Assembly (NCBI RefSeq): GCF_002234675.1
Contig: NC_019875.2
Span: 26,719,818 to 26,783,817, forward strand
Length of the DNA: 64,000 nt
From: Oryzias latipes
Taxonomy: Eukaryota; Chordata; Actinopteri; Beloniformes; Adrianichthyidae
Direction: 5' to 3'
The first letter of the stretch is position 1; each line of letters begins with the position of its first letter. The notes under the pieces were generated by a model that saw only the letters and a list, made by a program, of their open reading frames with translations, had not been told where the DNA came from and did not search any database. Below, one piece after another: positions 34,251 to 60,868 of the stretch. Made by a program: the position numbers and the translations under genes.

Positions 34251-34453
34251 TCTTGATATCTTAGATGACCCCACCCTTCCATTGACGTGTTCTCCCTACC
34301 ATGACAAAGGTGGATAAAGGTGGAAAGATTTCATGTAATCCATGGACACCAGTGAAGATCACAAATCATTGGAAGAAAAAAGGTTCAGAGCACTGTCTAG
34401 TGGGTCTTGATGACCCAACTCCCAATGTTAAAGTGCCTAGGATAGCACAAGGG
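34251..34453. mobile_element. piggyBac-like MITE, copy 3
   Basis: Left flank TTAA, interior CATGTAATCCATGGACACCA, right end GATAGCACAAGGG followed by TTAC. The left tip is degraded (TCTTGATATCTTAG for the expected CCCTTGTGCTATCTTAG). Confidence 0.7.
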
Positions 34454-34985
34454 TTACAGGAACTGTAAACCTGTAACAGGATCCAGAAAACGACCATAAT
34501 TTCCTAAATTACATTTTTTTTTCCCGTTCATGTTTTAGACCCCTGCTGTAAAATCTAAAGGAATGACCAAATAAAATCCAACTTTTAGTCTTTTATTCAG
34601 GAAGTAATAAATATAACAAACACCTTTTAAAAGAAATTTATCAAAACAAGTATAAAAACAGTTGGAGAGCTGATGTTAAAGGAGTCAAACAAACAGCTGG
34701 AGACCTAATATTACAGTTGCGTAAAGACAAAAAAAAAGCATTCATATTGCATCACAAAGTAAAAATCCCAAAGGCCTCAAGCTTCACAGGAAAAACCCAA
34801 AATAGCATAAAATATACAGTTTTCTTTTTTCAAATTAAAAACTATCAGCTCAAAAATGACAAAATCTTTGAAGAGCAGTTCTTCGGTATCCAGTTGATTT
34901 AATACTAGTTCCTCACGTTGCTTTAGTACAGAGGAACCTCAGGTTCCCTCTGATCAAACTTTTATTCTGAAAGTTTCCCCACGTG

Positions 34986-37900
34986 CTACTTCCAGAAGAG
35001 GATGTTCCAGAAAAGCAGCCAGCAGGGATACACTAACAAGGCGACGAGCGGGAACACCAGAGATCCGTACAGATAGTGGTCCAGCATTCCCTGCGCTATG
35101 ACTGACAGGTACAGCAACCAGCCGTCCTGGAAGCTAACCGGCATTTCCTGCAGCTCTTGAAAGAAAAAGACTGAGAAGAGGAGTGTGCAAGCGGGGCTGA
35201 GGGCCACCAAGAAGAAAGCTGACAGAGCTCTGAGGGAGAAAAACACAAGACAGGAATGTTAGTTACTTCAGGACAAAAGGTAAAAGCTGAGATTTCAGTG
35301 CAGGTGTTTTACTTGGGTACGTGGGGAGTGACGTAAGCAGCTGCAGGAACCAAAGTCAGCGCCAGGATGAAGCCGAGGGAGAAGTTGATGACGGCAGTGC
35401 AGCCTAGCAGCACAGCCAGGTACAACAAAGCCACCAGCTTGAGAACTCTCCATCCCATCTCCGTCCCCTCGCCTGACAGCAGTCTGAAAGAAAAGCACAG
35501 GACCCGCAGGTCACTCTGCTGCAGACTGAAGATCATCGGTTCCACAAAAACACAGACTTTCTCCTCGTCTGTCCATATAGTCAGACTTTTATCAAATCTG
35601 TTTGGCTATAAGACAAATGGCAAGAGGAGGCAGTTAAAGTGAGACAAGATGAAGAGTAACAGCATCTGGGTACCTGTGTGTGTTATGAGGCAACGCCAGT
35701 CCTGCTGTGTAGACGGCAATTGCTGTCAGGACGACCGCTTCCGTCTCTGAGACGGGGAAATGCTCAACGGCGACCTCCTGGAAACGGACGGGCAGCATGT
35801 AGAGAGCCGCCCCGGTGAGGTGGCTGATGACCAGAGGAGTCAGGACCGACAAAACTCCAGGATTGGACTGTTACAGGGAGAAGACCGCTCAAATAAAAAG
35901 GAAAATTCTCCATAGAACAGTTTTTTTTTCTTTAAATGTCACCTGTTCAGTACCAGCCACCCCATCCTCGGTTCTAGACGGCTGAGCCGAAAGCTGAACC
36001 CACAGATCTAAAGCCTGAGTCACAGTTAGGGAGGAACTTCAAAGATGTTTTTCTTTTTCTTTATATCGATCAGTCATCCAGTTTTTAGCTATGCTTTTTA
36101 TTTAAAGCTGGATGTTTGGGGTCCATCAGAGTCAGCTTAAAGTGAAGGAAAAACTAGATCATCGATCTGGAAAAACTTCTTTGAAAAACAGTTTTAAACA
36201 CGGACACATGGCAAACTTTAAAGAAACATTGAGAAATGTGCACCCCTCGAGTTTAAAATTGTTTTCACATTTACAATCTGGTTCTTCATTCACTTTGAGT
36301 TGATCCTGATTGGATCTCATAAAAACGTCTTTACAGCATGGAGGAAGGATACTCGAAGCAGCAGGATGACGGCGAGGAGGCCGAAGGCCGGCATGTAGTA
36401 TCCGATGGAGACGAAGTGAGACAGTGAAGGTAAAAGGTAGAAGAAGTAGGACTGGTGCAGCCGCTCCAGAAGGTTGTTCAGTTTCCGGTACATTCCTTCC
36501 AGCAACCTAAAACAGAAAACAGTCAGTCTGCATTCCTGCAGTTATTGGTGAATAAGCATTCAACTCATTGTAATTTCAGCCCTGCGCCCACCTGCCGATG
36601 GTGGTGGCGTCGGTTTTGTAGTGACGGAAGCTGTTGACGCCCTTAACGGTGGCGGCTTCGATGTGGTAGCGCAGGAACAGGCCGTGGTCGCCCCAGGGCC
36701 GCCCGCTGGCCTGCTTCATCACCATCAGCATCATGGTCTGCACCGCGTGGTTGTACCCCGACGCACTGTCCCAGTCGTTCCTCTGCAGCTGCAGACATAA
36801 GAAATTCTCAGCTTCCCTCCAAACATCAGTGAGGAGGGACATGCTCCTCCTAGAGGAACCGGCCTTACCTTCCCTTGGATCGTGCACAGGACTCCAATCT
36901 TTTGACAGAAGGCATAGAAGAGGTTTGCCAAGTCCAGGTTAGGGAGCTGCCCGTTGAGACCCTCCAGAACGATGTCCAAGCTGGTGACCACGTCACTGCT
37001 GAGCTCTAAAGACAGGGCGGCCTGGATCGAACCACCGCGCCCCTGCAGGGGAGACCAGTCCATGCCTACGCCGACAAATCAACAAGAACTTCTATGAGAC
37101 CTAAAGCCTTGCTGTTTGAAACACAGGTCAGCGAGAAGGCGGCACAATTATGTTAAACAGTTCATTTAATTTTCTATTTTTGTGTTGCATTTGGGGCCTG
37201 TAAGGCATCCTGAGCGTCATGAAAGCACTACTGAAGTTACTTTATAGATAGCGCTCACCTGTGACATTGGTGTGATGGTATCCCTCCAGCCAGGCCTGCA
37301 TCCCAATCAGATCATGCTCATTCACCAGAAAGATGATATCTTTGGCCCAGTAAACCTGATCTGTTAGAAAGAGGAGAAATTATTGAGAAGTTTCATCTCA
37401 GATGGAGGTCATTTAGACCAGAGTTTTTCAACCAGTGTGCCGTGGGAAATTACCCATTCACTCATCTAAAAACATTTACCATCTCCAGGATAGGTTTTAT
37501 GTTAGGTTACATAAAATTGCATGTTAATAGACTGGAGGAAAAAACAACTACCAGGGAAAAATGTCAAATAATTTAGTTGAAAATTATTACTGAAAGCTAA
37601 CTTAACTTTTATTACATCTTTTAGAAAAAAACAGCAGCAACTTCCAGCTTTTTCTGCCACACATATCACAAAAATGCATGCGAGATTGCAGAGGGACTGT
37701 ACATCTATATATGTTTCTCCTTTTTTCATTTTTGGATGCTGGTGTGCTGCGGGATTTTTGTCCAGAATAAAGTGTGCCTTGGCTCAAAAAGGTTGAAAAA
37801 CACTGATTTAGACAAAAAAGAGCGACTCTTTCGTCTGATCTGTGTCGATGAAGTACTCACTCCGGAAGTAATGGGCCAAACCGAGCAGCAGTCCCACAGC

Positions 37901-38664
37901 CTGGTTGTTGTTATCACCTGGAGTGCAGGGAGCACTGAGCACCAGCGCTTCGGTCCGCGGAGCTCGAGGTGCTCGGAGAATCCCATAAACATTTGTACCT
38001 TTTACAACCTGCAAGGAAGAAAAAAAAAAGACATATATACTCAGAAAATGGGTATGTTGTCATCTGAACACTAAAAACACAACCAAACTGGAAGATTTAA
38101 ACATAAATTCAACAGAAACGTACGTATCTTTCAGTGTTTTCATCGGGAAAAGGCAGCGTGCGAGAGAAGCTCTGCGTGAAAACCTCCAGCCCTCGAGCCT
38201 GCATGGTTTTCACCAGCCAGTCCACCGGCATCCCACTGACGAGAAGCCAAGAGGAACAGCTTAGTTAAGCTTAAGGGGAGATTTTGTAGGGGGAAAAAAA
38301 CTCATTTCTGTATTGATACAATCATTTTACCCGACTTTCTTCTTGTGAGCAGCAAACTCTCGGCCTGTAGCCAGCGCTCTCTCGCCTGCAGGGAAGCGCT
38401 CCTCCACCATGGTGGATCCCATGGCGTTCTCTGACATGTAGGTCCGCAGGGTGAACGGCTCAAACGCCAGACCCATGAACCAAGCAACACCCGCAAAGTA
38501 GCAGACGAAGCTGACGAGGACAGGCGTGGAGAATTTAAAACATTCTAACACTCAGTATGAGAGGAGCAATGGAAAAATAACACAACTCACCAGATTGGAG
38601 CATTGAGGCGGGTCAGCAGTTTGATCAAAGCCTGCCTTCTATTGGGGTCAGACAGCAGCCCCAT
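34986..38664 (-). CDS. gpaa1: GPI-anchor transamidase subunit GPAA1, 12 exons
   Basis: Subunit of the ER GPI-transamidase (with PIGK, PIGS, PIGT, PIGU) that attaches GPI to proteins. Exons in gene order: 38591-38664, 38331-38510, 38124-38235, 37861-38008, 37259-37360, 36869-37065, 36592-36788, 36353-36506, 35943-36014, 35674-35867, 35313-35483, 34986-35229; phases agree, 614 aa (human 621). It starts [10 protein letters not shown] with a first membrane segment ([15 protein letters not shown]). The luminal M28-peptidase-like domain includes [29 protein letters not shown] and [12 protein letters not shown]. Several C-terminal membrane spans include [13 protein letters not shown] and ALPHNTHR, ending [13 protein letters not shown]. 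Exon 2 was begun at 38510 because nearer acceptors would bring a stop; the result aligns residue by residue with human NAPLC. Intron 4 holds a hAT MITE. Confidence 0.95.
37419..37805 (-). mobile_element. hAT MITE in gpaa1 intron 4, perfect 8 bp duplication
   Basis: 387 bp. The minus-strand start CAGTGTTTTTCAACCTTTTT is matched by the other end CAGAGTTTTTCAACC. ATTTAGAC flanks both sides (37411-37418 and 37806-37813), the 8 bp expected for hAT. About 220 bp of one end is shared with 47944-48165. Non-coding. Confidence 0.9.
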
Positions 38665-39890
38665 GTCGTCTCGTTATCCTGGATATGTGGATCTACTGGA
38701 ACCAGAAGGCAGAAAAGGTACAGACCACTAACAGACAGACCTCCAGACCTTGATAATGCAAATGAAGAGCTCTCAAATGATGAACACAAAGGCCGTTCAA
38801 AGGGTTTCAAGAAATGCAAGAGCTTTGATAATACAGGGAAGATTCAAGAATCAAAATAATAAGTTAAAATCCCAAATTATATTCATTTCATCTGTGCCAC
38901 ATGTTAACAATTATTGCGTATTTGACAATAAATAGATCTGATAGGTGTTTAAGTGGCTATACATACAGTTTTGTTCACCTTTCAGCAAATTTCTTCAAGG
39001 GTCGCCACAGCAAAACAGCTTGTGCTGTTTTCACAGAGGTGGTTTGGGCGGATTTTTACGCGACACAACCTATATTTAACCAGGCTAGGGACAGTGACAG
39101 GGGGACCCGTTGGGCTGCCTCTGTGGCTACATAGTTAGGCAGTAGCAGAGGCTATAAATCGAAATCCATTCCTTTTTCTGACTTTTAGCCAGCATAAAAA
39201 CCTGAGAACCGCAGTGATGTGGTCGGTTCTCCTGGCTCTGACAGCAAAGTTCTGAATGAGCTGCAGCTTTGTTGTCTTTACTTATTTTTCAAGAGGAGCA
39301 TGTTTCAGTCATCCAGCCTGCACGAAATGAAAACTCTAAAATCTGGACATGGGATCTCCGAATCTCAATATTTGATTGATTATGTAGATATTATTTAGTT
39401 GTGGTCTTAATCTGAAATCTGATATGACTTTATGATGATGATTTCTAACTTAACTATTACTGTTTTTTCCTATAGGAGAAACAGCCCTTCAGTCATATTT
39501 CATTAGACGTCACTTTTAGCTCGGAACCAGACATTGAAGAAAGCTACTTTAGACAGAGGAGCATGTTGGGATTCACTCTCACTAACTCCTGCACTGATTT
39601 TTGGACGAATCCATGAGCTTGTACCACCACGCAGAGAAAAATACAACCGTTTTAGAATCATTTAGACTTTTTTTTAGCTGGTGTGGTCGTGATAAAAATA
39701 ATTATAACTACAAATATTAACATAATGTCTTCTGACTCTCGTCGTTTCATTCAACTTCATGAATGATGGTTAGCTTAATGCTGCTAGCTTCGACAGAACA
39801 GCATCGTTAGTATTTAAAAATATATACCATCCGTCAAAAGTGTAAACGTTGTTTATAAATGTGATATATTTAAGACGTAAAAAAATGTAC

Positions 39891-39975
39891 CTCAAACCTA
39901 GTCACACTTGCAGAGGCGACGCTTCCACACCAGGGCTGCTGAAGTATTTTGTTTCCTTGTTCCCGCGGGAACGTT
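39891..39975 (-). other. Possible non-coding first exon of gpaa1
   Basis: A donor GTACAT directly below 39891 and an acceptor (TTCCAG) at 38696-38701 would join a CG-richer leader to the gpaa1 start exon. The upper limit is set by the promoter-like motifs. No transcript evidence is available. Confidence 0.4.
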
Positions 39976-40020
39976 AATTCTGTGGACCAACTTCCGGTCT
40001 GAAAAATGCATATCCGGTCA
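39959..40020 (-). promoter_or_regulatory. Candidate gpaa1 promoter with E2F-like palindrome and ETS sites
   Basis: The 12 bp palindrome TTCCCGCGGGAA lies at 39960-39971. ACTTCCGGT (39990-39998) and ATCCGGT (40012-40018) resemble ETS/GABP sites common in TATA-less housekeeping promoters. Function is inferred. Confidence 0.45.
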
Positions 40021-40786
40021 AAAATGAAATACATCTCTATTTATCAAAATATTCCAGAGGTGGTGTAAAATGTGATTATTTAAACTTAGTCACGCATCTT
40101 TTTGTAATAATCAGTGAAAATGTACTTTAATATGCAATAATTCTAATAAAGATTTATGTAAGAAAAGTTACTTTAAAAAGTAAGTTACATTAATACCAAT
40201 TTTGTTTCAGCAGGTAAAGAAAATGATAGATTATTCAGCCTCAACGGACTGAAACTCTTACAAAACATGTATTGTATTGTGACATAAAAATTACTTTTAC
40301 AACAAACAAAAGCAAAAGCAGAATAGCCTGTCTGCAAAACAAATCAAAGAAAATTAATCTAAAAAAAAAAGACTAAACACATGAACAGAGCATTTCATTC
40401 AGGAATAAAAAGTATTGTTTTGGTGAAAATTTGTAAGATATCAACACAGCTAAATAAATTGGATATAAGAATTATCTAATTTTTCACAAATTGTTTACTC
40501 TTACGGATGTGTGGTTTAAAATAAAGGTTCTTATTGTATCAGTCTGAAAACAAAGCTTTATTATCTGTTTATATATAAAATGCTGATGTTGCTGTTTCAG
40601 TTGATCACATTGATTTTTGCATCAAAAACAGGTCAGTTTTCAGCTAATAAAACAAATGCAAATACAAAGAAACGATATACATTCACATTTATTCTTTATG
40701 CACAAATATACTTAATAAAATGTTAAGAATGACGACAAAATAAGTGTTGATCCCAGGAAACCATTTGTTTACTCTTTCCTTCACCA

Positions 40787-42361
40787 TTATTCTCTGAGCG
40801 TAGAACCTTCTTGGAGATGTTGCCTGACCACCTGGTCCAGGACTTTGCTCACACCTTTACAAGCGGTCATTGCCGCCTCAATCAGAGTGTCGAGGTGATC
40901 CTGATGCAGTCTGGCATCCATCTGGACCAGAGCGATCTGCCCTCCGCGGGGCAGAAGCGCCAAAGCCAGAGAGCTCACTCCTCCGCTCTCCTCTGCGTAG
41001 CAAAGATCGGCAAGAGAGGTTTCATCCACGAAGCCCACTGTGCAGGCGCACACATAGTCCCTCATCGGTATCCCTGCGTCGATCACTGCCAGTGTGGCGG
41101 CGTTCACACAAACGCTGTAGTTCCCCCCGTCGGACTGAAGAATCTTGAATGATGAAAACGTTCTTAAAACAATGACGAAAACAGATGCTATGAAGTAGAG
41201 CGCAGTATACTATAAATCTAAGGCCAACCTTGACATAGATGTCTATCTGGGAGCGTGGGTAGAGCTGGGTCAGCACGGCAGCTTCAAACGTTTGCTTGAG
41301 GTGAAGGCTCATTTCTGTGGACTTGCGGTCTCCGTGCGGTCTCCTCTTCCTCTCCGCCGTGCTGAAGGTGGCCATGCTGTACTGGCAGTTGATAATGGCT
41401 CTGTCATGAAGAGCCCGACTACGAGCACCTCGAATCTGAATGGGAAACAGGAAGTAAGCATAGGAGAACCATAAAAAAGGTCTGACATTTTTCACAGGGC
41501 GGCATACATCTGTCCTTTGAGTAAAACAGCTTTTTAATCCATCATCAGAGGTAAACCAGACAATAAAAACGCCAGACATGGGAGAGTTTGAGGTCAACGG
41601 CACAGATGAGCAAAAACAACATCTCAGGTTTTCCATCAGAAATATCGATGTTCTACAAGATTTAGGAAAGACTTTCAGGACAGAAAAGATAACCGTGAAA
41701 CATTTTGGGTGATGTGCCTCGCATCACTCTAGTGTAAAACATTGCACAAACAGTCAAACATGGTGGTAATGGTGTCATGGTAAGGGGCTGTTATATTTGG
41801 GGCTTGGAATACTTTTGGTAAATGAATAAATTAACCAACAAATCCTCAAATTAACTTGGATTTCTCAGCAAGTCAAAGATTCAAAAGCAGTAAGTTTACC
41901 TCAGAATAGCATAACAAGTTCAAAAACTCTTGAATGCAGTTGTTAGTAAGTACTGTGTGACCGAGCCAGATAAGTAAACATTTTGTGTTACTGATACAAT
42001 AAAATGCTTTGAAGGAAACGTATTATACTAAAATCATTACATTAATGTAAAATATCCCTTTAAATCTGACACATTACATAGAAATATCTTAATCCTTCAT
42101 TAAACGCAGTTTGCACCGTTTCTTTGGCTGCCATGAACAGACTGGTGGTGTTGTTTTTACGTCACTTCTCCACGCGCGCGCGCCACTCACTTCATGCGGG
42201 CCGTAAACCACCGCCAGAGCTTTGGTGTTTCCTTGCTCCAGATACGCGGAACCGTCGGCCTGAGCGAACACCCCCATGCGGGCCTGGACTTTGCGCAGCT
42301 CGGTAGCTTTTCTTCCATCCAACCGGTATCCTTGATCAGACAGCAGCTCCAGACCCGCCAT
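40787..42361 (-). CDS. exosc4: Exosome component 4 (RRP41), 3 exons
   Basis: RNase PH-fold subunit of the hexameric ring of the RNA exosome, pairing with EXOSC9 (RRP45); it guides RNA to DIS3/EXOSC10 and is catalytically inert in animals. Exons in gene order: 42191-42361, 41229-41435, 40787-41143; all in phase 0, 244 aa against 245 in human. Diagnostic stretches are MAGLELLSDQGYRLDGRKA, VYGPHEIRGARSRALHDRA, INCQYSMATFSTAERKRRPH, and the C-terminal VDETSLADLCYAEES. The start sits in the context aaaATGGCGG. The acceptor of exon 3 is AAG rather than the commoner CAG. It lies upstream of gpaa1 on the same strand, an order close to that in mammals. Confidence 0.96.
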
Positions 42362-43790
42362 TTTCCCTAGCTTAACTACACGACAACACACGTGTCTACT
42401 GATGTACTACATTAACCATCATCCTCTTCGAGCAGTTACAGCAACGTCGGAAGAAAGTGTCGCAAAAAAGATTTCCATATTTATTTTACTTAGATGGTTT
42501 AGTAACAACTTCTTACTGGAAAAGTAGCCTAACGAAACATTTAGAAAGCCTTTTTTCTTATTTTATATTATTTTTAAATCTAACTGATACGTCAGAACAA
42601 AAGAAGTAGATAAATGCGGAACTACTAGTACGCGAGTCAAAACTAATTAATAAAATAAATTAAAATCAGGAGCTGAGAAATTACACACGGCATGCAGTTT
42701 TTACATTTAAGAATTCTGACTTTAATCTCACGACTCCGATTTTTAATTTAAAATTACAAGATAAAATAAGACTTTAAGCATTTTAAGTTTTAGGAATTCA
42801 GATTTATAAATATTTTCAACACAATAAACACTTCATTTAATGTCAGAGTATTGACATAATCTGATAAAGATTAATCATGATTTTAATAACTATTGTTTTT
42901 TCTTGGGAATGTCAATTTTAAAATACTGTCTTTAAATATAGAATTTTGATATTAGAGTACAGCAACATTTTCTGAAATTACTATAAGAATTCTTTAAAGG
43001 ACACCTGCAGATTTTCTCATTTTCTTTTATTTTATTAATTTTTGCCCCTGACATCTTGACAAGTTTTACAGGCGCTGCAGTTTGTTTTATCTTCTGTCTG
43101 AAATCAGAACCCAAGTCAAAGTATATTTATTTTTCCAAAACATCTTGGTTTTCAAATTTTAAAAAGTAAATCCAGTGTTAATCTTTTTAAATAAAATGTT
43201 TTAGCATTTTTGTAAATTATACAGAAGATATATTTTCATTTCTGATGTTAAAAAGGATTCAATTCTATTGTCATTTATTTTTCTAGTTTAATTTTAATAT
43301 TTTTGAGCGCCAATCGTTCGTGATCATTTTAAATCAGATCAACATCTTTCACTTTTTCATATTTAAAAAAAAATTTGTGTTAAAGCATTTGATAATTTAC
43401 AAATATGAAGTAGACTTACCTTGTAATGCCATATTTAAAATAAGTTTTTTGTGTGTTTTTAAATTGATTACAGAGTAAAGCTTTTCACCTTTTAAAACGT
43501 GTTTAAATTGACTACATTTTGGCCTGCTTTGTTAATATTTCAGTCACACAAACTGCCTGCCAGCATTTCACTTTAAAGCTTTTATCAGATCTCAGACGAC
43601 ATTCCAGCCTCATCTTCCATCTCTTCATTCTGTTTGTTGCTTCATTTGTTGTCTTTTTACCTTTAGATTTGCTTTAATATCGCATTTAACATCAAAATCC
43701 TTTCCATCGATAAAGGTATGAAGATGAAGATGAAAAGATGAAGCCTAAGAAAAGGAGTACAACTCAAACCTCAAGAGTTTTAAAAATAAA
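42362..43790. other. Gene-free region between exosc4 and the PKA gene
   Basis: AT-rich, with many short poly-A and poly-T tracts. The first part should hold the exosc4 promoter, but I see no strong motif. I find no gene, RNA gene or intact repeat. Confidence 0.5.
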
Positions 43791-43791
43791 A

Positions 43792-43797
43792 TTTATT
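43792..43797 (-). terminator. Possible distal poly(A) signal of the PKA gene
   Basis: AATAAA on the minus strand about 1.25 kb beyond the stop codon, beside further AATAAA-like sequence. It would give a long 3' UTR covering roughly 43775-45042. Confidence 0.4.
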
Positions 43798-45042
43798 AGC
43801 ATCTCTAATGTGTATAAATAAAAACATATATGAAACAATGCATATACGTATAATGCAATGAGCTCAACAATAACAAGATTATATGTGATATGACGGAGCG
43901 GTCTTTCGTTTAGCCAGTGCATCGTGAGGAAAAGTTTTTACCTTGAATTCAAGCTTTCAAACACATAACTAGAAGTTGCAAATCTACATTCTTTGATAAG
44001 AATGAAAAACTTCAGGGGCGGTAAAAGACAGGAGATGGTATATTTATTATTTTTGCCATCCTGCTTCTTGGGTTTTTTTTTTTTTGAAACATTTCTCATT
44101 GTGGATTACGTTTTCTCGTTAGAGCTAATAGTGTTGAGGTACAAAACCCAAACACTGTTCACACGGGTTGTTGCAACTTTACAAAAACACTCAATAAAAA
44201 TCGCCTTTCATTCTTTTCCATTTACAGAAGTCTCACTGTTCCACACAGACTCGTAACAAAGGGTCTAAAGCAGACCTGAAACCTAGGGATTACATATTAA
44301 AAACAGTGACAAAGAAGAAAAAACAAAAAAACAATATAGCAAATGATGACGTTTACGTGGAACTAAGACCCAAAGGGATCACACAAACAAGTGAACCTTT
44401 GCTCTACAAATGCAAGGTTTGTCATTTTCTGCAGTAGCGTGCTGTGCCGGGGTGGGATGGTGGAGCGGAGAGCGAATGGAGGGGGGAGGAGTCTGAGGAC
44501 GTGACTCTCTAAGGCAAAGCAAAGAAAGGAAATGGCCTCTCTTTCTTGTGTGACTCCGATTTTGTTTCCTATTTGGTCATGCTTTAAACGCCGCACGTGT
44601 TCGGACGTCTTTCAACTGACGTACAAACCACAGAAGTACCTCTGATGTGGACTTTTAGTTACACACTGCTGATGGTGGGAGGGAAGACACAAACAGCCAC
44701 AGGAAGGTCAGTGGCGAGCGTAATTGGCCGCCGCTTTTCCTGAAAGTCAACGTATGTCAAACTGGGGTTAAAAAGAGACCAAAGTAAAAAAAAAAAAAAA
44801 GAAAAAAGTATGCATTCAAAAAGAAAAGAGTGATGTGTCTGCTTTAATACCCAGGTGTATGAGACAGTGAGAGGTTATGGGCACCTGAGGATTGTGTTGA
44901 CCTCATTCAGCCATATGTGGCCTTCGTGGAATGAAGGGACTACGTAGATTTGAAAAAAACACCGTCTTTGCTCCATCCCAAGTCTTTTTGAAGAGTGCAA
45001 AGATCCCACTTCATTTCCCTGATATATCCACTTTCTCGCCTT

Positions 45043-59218
<14,176 letters not shown>

Positions 59219-59632
59219 GGTGTGGAAGACACGGCGGCCGCTCCGACTTAGAGGAGGAGATGGCGGCGGCGACGGCGGTGCAGGCTAGCTAACCTCCCTT
59301 CCACTTGATGATTCGGAGGTCTTGGCGTTTCCTCCGGTGAAACGGACAAACCACTCTCGCTTTCTACTGGAAATGAGGGGAGGTGATGTCTGGAGTCCCT
59401 TCCGGCGGTCCCCGCGCGCGCCCTCTCCCGCTCCTCCTTCCCCGTGAACGGTTTCCGCTGCTGCTACTCGGCTGCTGCCTGCTCGGCTGGCATGGAGCTA
59501 GCGGTCACTGGTGTTTGTGTGACTAAGCTGCTCCCCGGCCCTCAGCTGCCTTCACGGTGGGCTCGGATTGGCTCCACGAGTCGGTGACAAGATGCTAATC
59601 CGGGCTTGCTTCCGCATTTTTAGACTCGTACT

Positions 59633-60868
59633 TTGCAGTTGCTTTACTTTTATTTGAGACATTTTATTAAGAATCCAACTTCAATCTGGAATTTCATACC
59701 AAATTACATTTTCTCCAAATTAGGTGGCATAAACTTTCTTTTATTCTGTAACTATAATGTACAAAAGATCCCAATTAAGCTTTCTTGCTTCCATAAACAA
59801 ATGTTACTTTCCTTGTCACTTATTTACAAACACCATTGTTTTCCACATAGATACGACATATGGAACAATAAAGACATTACATATAGACCTAAATCTTTAT
59901 TTTATCCATCATGGTTTAATCAAAACATCCTTTTGGTCCATCAGCTGTTTAATTCAAACGGATCTTTGATGTCACATGAAGAATTCTGCTTCAATTATTC
60001 CATCAAAATACCAAAAACTGAGTTTAACATTGTTTTGACAGCAATTCTTAAATCTATTACTATGTTATTCAAAAGCTCATCATTGCAGAGTCCAACTTTA
60101 TTACCAATTGATTCAACTAAAATAGAAATAGGCCAAATTTGTTTTTCTTCTTCACGTAACACAAATCACCGTATACGCTCACTCTTCCAGAAGGATGTTG
60201 TTTCCATTCCCTACGTAGTTTCTTTTTGGAATAATTTAGTTTGTCATTTAGAATGGAAAAAGATCTGGAAAGCGAAATACTTTTTAACCAATAAAGTGAA
60301 AGAAATCTCATTCAAACTGATCCAAAAATTCTATCCATCCAAACTATATCTGCAAAGGTTCAAAGAAAATATTGATGTTGCCTGCTCTTTCTGTCAAGAA
60401 CACCCTGAAGATGTTGTACATTTATTTTGGTCATGTCTCTTTTCCACCACTCTCTGGTCTAAAGTTTGTCATTTCATTTCCGCCCACATTGACCGTGACT
60501 TTCGCCTGTACTTAGAAAATGTTATGTTTGGCCTCACCCACTGTCCATCTCATAAAAAAGAACAATTGTACATCATTAACCTTTTGTTGTTTTTATGCAA
60601 ATGGCACATTCATAAATCAAAAGTTACGAATCATACCCCTCATTTCTCAAACTTTATCAATGAGTTCAAACAATACATTAACACAATAAGAAACTCTGAC
60701 AATTAGAAAGCCATCAAAACATTTGGTCTGTGTGTCAGTTCCAATATATCTGCGTAAAATGAAACAATAACCCCCTGGCTTGTTCTTTCGTTGTTGCTGT
60801 TTAACATTGTTTTGTATTGAATTGTTACATTCAATAAAGTTCGAAAAAAAACAAACAAAAAAAACCCC
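59633..60868 (+). mobile_element. 5'-truncated L1-type LINE with a 357-codon open ORF2 3' end
   Basis: An uninterrupted frame at 59633-60706 encodes the C-terminal part of an L1-type ORF2: YDIWNNKDITYRPKSLF, then FKLIQKFYPSKLYLQRF, then a zf-RVT-like CSFCQEHPEDVVHLFWSC. A short 3' UTR follows with AATAAAG at about 60834 and an A-rich tail to about 60868. The open frame suggests a fairly recent copy. Most of ORF2, including the endonuclease and the polymerase core, is absent, so it cannot be autonomous. I could not define target duplications. Confidence 0.8.

Larger units (their letters stand above)
33179..34985. other. sharpin-gpaa1 convergent intergenic region
   Basis: Contains both 3' UTRs. 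The first AATAAA on the + strand after sharpin that I find is at 34570-34575. On the minus strand gpaa1 has AATAAA at 34961-34966 and 34592-34597. A MITE remnant (34211-34250) and a piggyBac-like MITE (34251-34453) lie between. No further gene is seen. Confidence 0.5.
38696..40786. other. gpaa1-exosc4 intergenic region
   Basis: Holds the inferred gpaa1 leader intron, first non-coding exon and promoter (about 38696-40020), then the exosc4 3' end. AATAAA on the minus strand at 40688-40693 is a possible exosc4 poly(A) signal. No other gene is seen. Confidence 0.5.

Noticed and set aside
38511-38551. A longer gpaa1 exon 2 beginning upstream of 38510
   Set aside because: Acceptors further upstream would place an in-frame stop after the exon 1 junction. 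Starting at 38510 keeps the frame and aligns with human GPAA1.
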